A stretch of 64,000 nt of DNA from Proteus mirabilis ATCC 29906 (lineage in GTDB: Bacteria; Pseudomonadota; Gammaproteobacteria; Enterobacterales; Enterobacteriaceae): positions 48,939 to 112,938 of the forward strand of contig NZ_GG668576.1 of the NCBI RefSeq assembly GCF_000160755.1, read 5' to 3'. The position numbers and the translations under genes are program-made. Below the pieces are notes generated by a model. The model saw only the letters and a program-made list of their open reading frames with translations, searched no databases and had not been told where the DNA came from. Of the stretch, positions 58,902 through 64,000 are shown piece by piece (position 1 is the first letter of the stretch; each line of letters starts with the position of its first letter).

Positions 58902-59738
58902 TCAGTTTTCGGCTTGTTCTATTGCCTGATGAAGGTCATCGGGCATTAAATTAGCTTCTAAGAATGTTGATTGATGAGGTAAGTCAATAGTAAAACGAGA
59001 GATAACACCGATTTGTAGGGTGCCTTTTTTTAATTGATAATCAAGTACATGGCCACCACCTTCACGTTGGTGATTAATATAATGCTCATGAAATCCAGCA
59101 ACATTAAGGCCTTGAGTAAATTGCGGGGAACGAAAGCCGGCAATAATACCCATTTCATCGTGAAAGGTAAAAATAGGCTGATTTTCAATGGCTTCTAGCA
59201 TGGGCACATAAGGAGGCTCTTGACGTGGCACTGTACGTGTTTTAACTAATTCAAATTCGCCTTCAATTTTGATGGCACAAAATAGATTATCGGAAGGGAC
59301 ATATTGGTTAATAATATTGTGAACCTGTTGTTGGGAGACAGGAGCCGAAAACTGATGTGTAATATCAGGTTTAAAGAATGTCATTACAGCAAAAGGCGAG
59401 CCTTGATCTGGACGGGCTTCTCGCGCACTGCCATCTGAACGTAATTGAAAAACGTTACTATCAAAGGCGACCAATTCGCCATCAAGATGATTAAAAGTAC
59501 CTAAACCAAAATCACCATGCTTTAATAAATCAGCAATAGTAACATCACTATCATAAACACCAGCAATAAGACTACTCATTAAAGAATTTTGGTAGATAGT
59601 ACATTCTGGATGTTTATTAATATAATGATTTAAAGAAGTTATTATTTCTTGGGTGCAGTTGCAGGAACTATGAGTATTTTTATGGTTATGGGTGATATCA
59701 CTATTATCTCGCTCGATATGGTTAAAGCTAGTTTTCAT
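58902..59738 (-). CDS. budA: Alpha-acetolactate decarboxylase
   Basis: 278 residues, about 20 more than Klebsiella BudA. ADLLKHGDFGLGTFNHLDGELVAFD, SDNLFCAIKI and the zinc site GFHEHYINHQREGGGHVLDY (H-x-H...H) are intact. It converts 2-acetolactate to acetoin. The N-terminus has an extra segment rich in His, Asn and Cys (DITHNHKNTHSSCNC). Together with budB it makes a two-gene acetoin operon; neither budC nor a LysR-type budR is adjacent. Confidence 0.93.
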   Translation of the reverse strand: MKTSFNHIERDNSDITHNHKNTHSSCNCTQEIITSLNHYINKHPECTIYQNSLMSSLIAGVYDSDVTIADLLKHGDFGLGTFNHLDGELVAFDSNVFQLRSDGSAREARPDQGSPFAVMTFFKPDITHQFSAPVSQQQVHNIINQYVPSDNLFCAIKIEGEFELVKTRTVPRQEPPYVPMLEAIENQPIFTFHDEMGIIAGFRSPQFTQGLNVAGFHEHYINHQREGGGHVLDYQLKKGTLQIGVISRFTIDLPHQSTFLEANLMPDDLHQAIEQAEN

Positions 59739-60507
59739 AATGAAGCAGATCCTTATTTATTTAGATAGACATTCATCAACTATCAATTTCATTATTAGCC
59801 CTATAGGTAAGATTTTCAAATGTTTTAATTGATATCAAAAAAGATGTGATAATCATAGAGAGTGAGATTAAAGCTATTTTATTGTTTTTTATAAATTTAA
59901 TTTTACGTGTAACTTTATTAAAAAAAAATTAAAAAAATATCAATGTTATTGATGAGGTTGCTTTGTTTGTTTCTATGGGAAACTATAAATTAATGTAATT
60001 ATTTTGAGCGATTATGAGTAATCACAAGGAAATTAAAGAAGAATTTAAAGAAAATGGATATTAATAGTTTTTTATTTTCATTGTGATTTATTAGAAATAT
60101 ATTTTTAGTTATAAATAATAAAATTAATTTTCTTAAAATTTAAAAAAAGATTAATTTTAATAATTATTATTTAGGAGGAAGTTAGAGTTATCAAGAAGGA
60201 TAAAAGTGTTACAAAATGTAACTTTTAATTCCAGGTAAACAGAAATGTATCTATATATGTAAGATTGCTGTTGTTATTATGTAAGTTGTTAATTTTCATT
60301 TGTCATTATATATCAACAGATTATGTTGATTTTTTTACATTTATGATCGGTATCTCCGATCGATGATTTGATTATGATAGGTTTTATCTATCACATTTCA
60401 CTTAATTGATCGATTAAAACGTTTTTACTAAGTCTAATTATGACAATATAGTAATAAAAATTTTAGTTAAGTAGAGGGTAAAGTAAGAAAAAGGAATGCT
60501 TTCACAA
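59739..60507. other. budA-fimbrial operon intergenic region
   Basis: About 770 bp, extremely AT-rich (many A and T tracts). Small palindromes: ATCAACA...TGTTGAT at 60312-60330 with T7 after it, GATCGG...CCGATC at 60345-60361, and TGATAG...CTATCA near 60375-60393. These could be regulator sites for the fimbrial operon. No gene and no pair of repeats long enough to mark an invertible promoter was found. Confidence 0.6.
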
Positions 60508-60771
60508 ATGAAAAAAGATGATAATAATAGCGTTAGTATGTCGGATTTTTTTAATAAAAAAACAGGGTTGTTTATAAAGTATAAAAGGAAAGAGTTAGGT
60601 TTAACAGGACAGGATTTAGCGATCATATTGAATGTTAGTCAGCAACAAATTTCTCGATATGAAAATGGAACTACAAATATTACTGTTACCTTACTTAATA
60701 AAATACTGATGATATTGGACTCATCATGGAGTGAGTTTTTAACATTTAATGAATTAACTGATAGGTATTAA
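60508..60771 (+). CDS. MrpJ-like HTH regulator of fimbrial operon
   Basis: An 87-residue XRE-type HTH protein. LFIKYKRKELGLTGQDLAIILNVSQQQISRYENGTTNI is the DNA-binding part; SQQQISRYE is typical of Proteus MrpJ and its paralogues, which repress motility and reset fimbrial expression. Two earlier ATGs compete: 60496 directly abuts AAGGA (too close), 60508 has it 12 nt away. It precedes the major subunit by 49 bp, so it heads the operon rather than closing it as mrpJ does. Confidence 0.75.
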   Translation: MKKDDNNSVSMSDFFNKKTGLFIKYKRKELGLTGQDLAIILNVSQQQISRYENGTTNITVTLLNKILMILDSSWSEFLTFNELTDRY

Positions 60772-60820
60772 TTCTGATTTAATTGTTGTTAATTAATATT
60801 TAATATATGGGGAAGTTTAA

Positions 60821-61338
60821 ATGAAAAAATTATTATTACCTCTAGTCATGAGCAGTGCATTATTTAGTGGATATACATTAGCTAATACCGGTGAAGTTCA
60901 ATTTATTGGTGCGGTTACGTCGGAAACGTGTGATATTGATACAGAAATTGGTGGTTTAGTTAAATCAACAATCGATTTGGGTAAAATGACCACTGCAGAT
61001 ACCAATGGTAAATATGTTGAATTTGAATTAGTCCCTCGTACGGATGAATGCCTGAAAAAACCAGTGGCCAAGTTGGTTGGCAAAGTGCAGGTTTTACTAA
61101 TTCAGGTCTTGCTAATATGAAAGGTACTACCGGTGGTGTATCTATTCAATTAACAGCGATTAATTCAACCACACCTAATCAGGATGTAACTTATAATAAC
61201 CAAAGTGTTGATTTTGGTAATGGTAATGATCCAATTGGTAATATGAAATTTAAAGCAAGAATGACAGCAACGGCAGGTCAAACTGTTACAGAGGGTACTG
61301 TAATTTCAAGCGCAACTTATGCAGTAGCTTATAAATAA
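60821..61338 (+). pseudogene. Fimbrial major subunit, split by a one-base frameshift
   Basis: The first frame gives a signal peptide (MKKLLLPLVMSSALFSGYTLA) and the N-terminal half with the first disulfide Cys (SETCDIDT) and second Cys (DECLKK), then runs off-frame to a stop at 61120. The C-terminal half continues in another frame (TSGQVGWQSAGF... to ATYAVAYK, a normal pilin end) up to 61338. The break is in an A6 run at 61055-61060; seven A would restore a 172-residue pilin. It may be a null mutation, slipped-strand phase variation, or a sequencing error. Confidence 0.8.
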
Positions 61339-61547
61339 TGTTTCATTATTTAATTTTATAATGTCTATTATCAATGTAGTTACTTTTATTTAATTATTCT
61401 AATAATAGTTATTATTATGCTCTATTTAGGGTGCTTTTAATCTATTCTATTTTTGTGAATATAAATAAAGTTTAATATAAGCATTATGACTGGAATAAAG
61501 GGTCATTGATCCTTTATTTCATTTGAAAATATTAATGGATAATATCA

Positions 61548-63923
61548 ATGCGTTTAAAATCAATTAATGCTTTTGTGTTATCCTTGTTAGTAAGTCCATT
61601 TTATGTTTGCGCAGATTTAAATATGGACTTCTTACATGGAGGAGTTCAACTGCAAGCTGCTGGTGTATTTGATGAAAATACCAATTATCCTGCTGGGCAT
61701 TATATTGTTGAGGTTATTTTCAATCGAAAATTAATTAGTAAAAAAGAATTAATTATCTCACCAGAAGATAATGAAAATTTATGTTTAAAAAAAGATTGGA
61801 TTAATGAGTTATCGCTTCCAATAAAATTAAATTTATTTGAATTATATTATCATCCTGAGCGCGATTGTTATGATATTAGCCGTTATCCTGGGGCTCAGGT
61901 TATTTTTGATAATTCGAAGCAAACTTTAACATTTAGTATTCCTCAAATTGCATTAGATGAATCTCTGCGCCGGCAGGAATGGGATTATGGGATAACAGGT
62001 ATTAAATTAAACTATTCGGGCTATATTTCTAAAACCAGTTCTTCACAAGCACAAATTTATGGTGATTTTGATTTATATGCTAATTTAGGTCGTTGGGTCG
62101 CTTATGTTCGTAGTAGTTACCAAAGGAACTCGGGTACAGAAACATCGGAGGCAACAGTTTCCACAGCAATTAAATCAATACAAGGAAGTTTTACCGTAGG
62201 TAAAACAATAACCTCTTTATCAATATTACCTAACTTTGCTTTTTATGGAATGTCACTGCGCTCGGAAAGGGATATGCGCCCATGGGAAAAACGAGGTTAT
62301 GCACCGGTTATTTCTGGTGTTGCAAACTCTAATGCTAAAATTACTATATCTCAAAATGGATATGTATTAAGTTCACAAGTTGTTCCCGCAGGGGCTTATC
62401 AATTAAAAAATATAGCACCAGTAAGTAATGGAAATATAACAGTGACAGTAGAAGAAAGTGATGGGACAAAAACAGTTCGCTATTATCCTGTTGCCACACT
62501 TTCTTCCTTATTACGCACAGATGAAATAAATTACAACATTGCTATCGGAGAAAAAGAAACAGTAGGTAAAAGAGAAAATAGTTTATTTTTTCTAGGTGCA
62601 TTTGACTACGGATTAACTAATGTTACGGTTCATGCTGCGGGAATTTTGCATAATAATTATAAAAGTGCAGCATTAGGAATGAGTAAAGATTTTGGACGAT
62701 TTGGTGCAATGTCATTTACTGCTAATACTGCTGTAAGTGTATTTCAAAAACAGACACCAACAGCACCCGAAGTTAGGCAGTCTGGTATCAGCTATTCGTT
62801 ACAATATGCAAATTCATTGACTGATAATACTAATTTACAGCTACTCGCATATCGCTATACTGGTAAAGATTATGTTGATTTTAATGAGTTTAATTCAAAT
62901 GCTTTATATCATCGCAGTAATCGTAAAGAGCGTTATGAAACGATATTGTCCCAAAGTTTTGATGGTAGCTTTGTTAGCTTATCTGCTTGGATGCAAACAT
63001 ATAGAAATAGTATTAGTAATGAAGTTGGCGCAAATATTACTTACAATACAACAATTAAATCTGTCGATTTCTCATTATCAGCGGATTATCAAAAATTAAA
63101 CGATTATGAGCATGATAATTATATTATTTCTGTTGGAATAAATATTCCCTTTAGCTTATATGATAAAAATCATTTTTGGGCAAATTCTGTTAGCTACGAT
63201 AGGAAAAATAAAGCTAGTTTTAATTCTGGTGTTTCTGGAAGTATTAATGAAAAAATAAACTATAGTATCAATACAAGTAAAGATCGTGATAACTGGTCTA
63301 ATTCTGCTTATTTTGGTATTGATCATAGTATTATTAATACGGGATATGCGATTTCTCAGAATGGCCATCAAACTACCAGTTCTATTAATGCTTCAGGAAG
63401 TTTATTAGCCACCCCAGATACAGGATTATTATTCAGTAATGTCAGAAGAGATACTGTCGCAATTGCAAAAATTAAAAATATAGAGGGTATAACATTCAAT
63501 GACTCACCGCCAACTGACAAAGAAGGAAACACTATTGTTGGGGTATCACCATACATTGAAAATAATTTAAAAATAAATACAGAAGAAATTCCGAATAATG
63601 TTGAATTACTTGATTCTGTTCAAAATTTTACTCCAGTAGATAAAGCTATTATTTATCGCGAGTTTAAATATTCAACAATTCAAAGGTATATATTAAGAAT
63701 AAAAAATAAAAATGGTGATTTTATTTCTGCTGGAAGTGCTGTTAGAAATAAAAATGATGAATATATAGGATTTGTTTCAAATTCTGGGGTTCTTTTATTA
63801 AATTTATTAGATAAGCCTAATAAGCTATTCGTTATATCACCTAATGGTGAAAAATGTACTTTAAATTTGGAGAAAGTAGAATCTAATGATCATAAAATTA
63901 TGGAAATTGAATGTAATGAATAG
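61548..63923 (+). CDS. Fimbrial outer-membrane usher
   Basis: A 791-residue FimD/PapC-type usher. Signal peptide of about 22 residues, N-terminal periplasmic domain (DLNMDFLHGG, LCLKKDW with a Cys pair), 24-strand pore (~140-640) with plug region (GYAPVISGVANSNAKITISQNGYVLSSQVVPAGAYQL), and C-terminal domains up to a final Cys pair (CTLNLE...IECNE). It assembles pilins at the outer membrane. It starts 209 bp after the pilin and overlaps the next gene by 8 bp. Confidence 0.9.
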   Translation: MRLKSINAFVLSLLVSPFYVCADLNMDFLHGGVQLQAAGVFDENTNYPAGHYIVEVIFNRKLISKKELIISPEDNENLCLKKDWINELSLPIKLNLFELYYHPERDCYDISRYPGAQVIFDNSKQTLTFSIPQIALDESLRRQEWDYGITGIKLNYSGYISKTSSSQAQIYGDFDLYANLGRWVAYVRSSYQRNSGTETSEATVSTAIKSIQGSFTVGKTITSLSILPNFAFYGMSLRSERDMRPWEKRGYAPVISGVANSNAKITISQNGYVLSSQVVPAGAYQLKNIAPVSNGNITVTVEESDGTKTVRYYPVATLSSLLRTDEINYNIAIGEKETVGKRENSLFFLGAFDYGLTNVTVHAAGILHNNYKSAALGMSKDFGRFGAMSFTANTAVSVFQKQTPTAPEVRQSGISYSLQYANSLTDNTNLQLLAYRYTGKDYVDFNEFNSNALYHRSNRKERYETILSQSFDGSFVSLSAWMQTYRNSISNEVGANITYNTTIKSVDFSLSADYQKLNDYEHDNYIISVGINIPFSLYDKNHFWANSVSYDRKNKASFNSGVSGSINEKINYSINTSKDRDNWSNSAYFGIDHSIINTGYAISQNGHQTTSSINASGSLLATPDTGLLFSNVRRDTVAIAKIKNIEGITFNDSPPTDKEGNTIVGVSPYIENNLKINTEEIPNNVELLDSVQNFTPVDKAIIYREFKYSTIQRYILRIKNKNGDFISAGSAVRNKNDEYIGFVSNSGVLLLNLLDKPNKLFVISPNGEKCTLNLEKVESNDHKIMEIECNE

Positions 63924-64000
63924 AATAGTATTTGTTTTTGCTTTAATCATATCGTCATTAACCTGTTTTAAAGCATATTCAGCGTTTACGCTTAATGGTA
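63916..64000 (+). CDS. Fimbrial chaperone, 5' end only (partial)
   Basis: An ATG 8 bp before the usher stop opens a frame reading a signal peptide (MNRIVFVFALIISSLTCFKAYS) and then AFTLNG, the usual mature start of PapD-type periplasmic chaperones (FTLNGTR). Cut by the window edge after 28 codons. The role is inferred from the signal peptide, mature start and position after the usher. Confidence 0.65.
   Translation, partial: MNRIVFVFALIISSLTCFKAYSAFTLNG

Noticed and set aside
59739-60507. Possible invertible promoter element before the fimbrial operon
   Set aside because: Only short palindromes (6-7 bp arms) were seen, no paired ~20-bp inverted repeats, and no recombinase gene in view.
60438-60626. 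62-codon minus-strand frame over the MrpJ-like gene
   Set aside because: Shadow of the plus-strand HTH gene, hydrophobic only because of T-rich antisense codons.

Overview
The window looks like chromosome of an AT-rich enterobacterium of the Morganellaceae, most likely Proteus. Supporting this are E. coli-type housekeeping synteny, close matches to remembered E. coli protein sequences, a 122-residue AraC regulator I recognise as Proteus PqrA, an MrpJ-type HTH gene heading a chaperone-usher operon, and an arn (polymyxin resistance) operon next to btuCD and nlpC. The species cannot be fixed by eye. No rRNA, tRNA, CRISPR array, prophage or complete insertion sequence was seen.

Layout. 1-73: the last codons of a TnpB gene and the right end of an IS200/IS605-family element, abutting ycdX. 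134-4240: ycdX, a CYTH-domain (CyaB-type) gene, a DUF2628 membrane protein, uspF and ferritin ftnA. 4773-6453: copper genes copC/yobA, copD/yebZ and yebY, then a homologue of the stress sRNA SdsR (about 6624-6734). 6754-17883: yebV, the lipid-transport pair letB-letA, msrC, proQ, prc, an OprD/ChiP-like porin and htpX, an E. coli-like block without rsmF. 18208-23039: cystine carrier tcyP, LexA-boxed ydjM, hxpB, yniB, yniA. 23190-26751: the sitABCD Mn/Fe importer with a Fur box and a frameshift in sitB. 27142-31085: emtA, marC, a GNAT acetyltransferase, csaA-like, an AraC regulator and a PACE-type efflux gene.

31535-38709 is the translation cluster thrS-infC-rpmI-rplT-pheM-pheS-pheT-ihfA, with classic RNA controls: a tRNA-Thr anticodon-arm mimic before thrS, an AUU start on infC, and a Phe-rich attenuator leader. 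38992-50057 holds btuCD, arnBCADTEF behind a PmrA-box-like site, nlpC and lplA. 50174-56071 holds pqrA and an apparent operon of a TAXI-TRAP importer, a GntR/FCD regulator and an L-2-hydroxyglutarate oxidase. 56477-59738 holds a DedA-type gene and acetoin genes budB-budA. 60508-64000 is a fimbrial operon (MrpJ-like regulator, frameshifted major subunit, usher, chaperone start) cut by the window edge.

Main second-look items: LetB appears to have six MCE domains rather than seven, missing the third of the E. coli protein; YniA has Asn where Asp is expected in its HGD kinase motif; two genes are broken by one-base homopolymer indels (biology or assembly error); and the TAXI-TRAP/GntR/LhgO operon has a perfect 10-bp palindrome as candidate operator.
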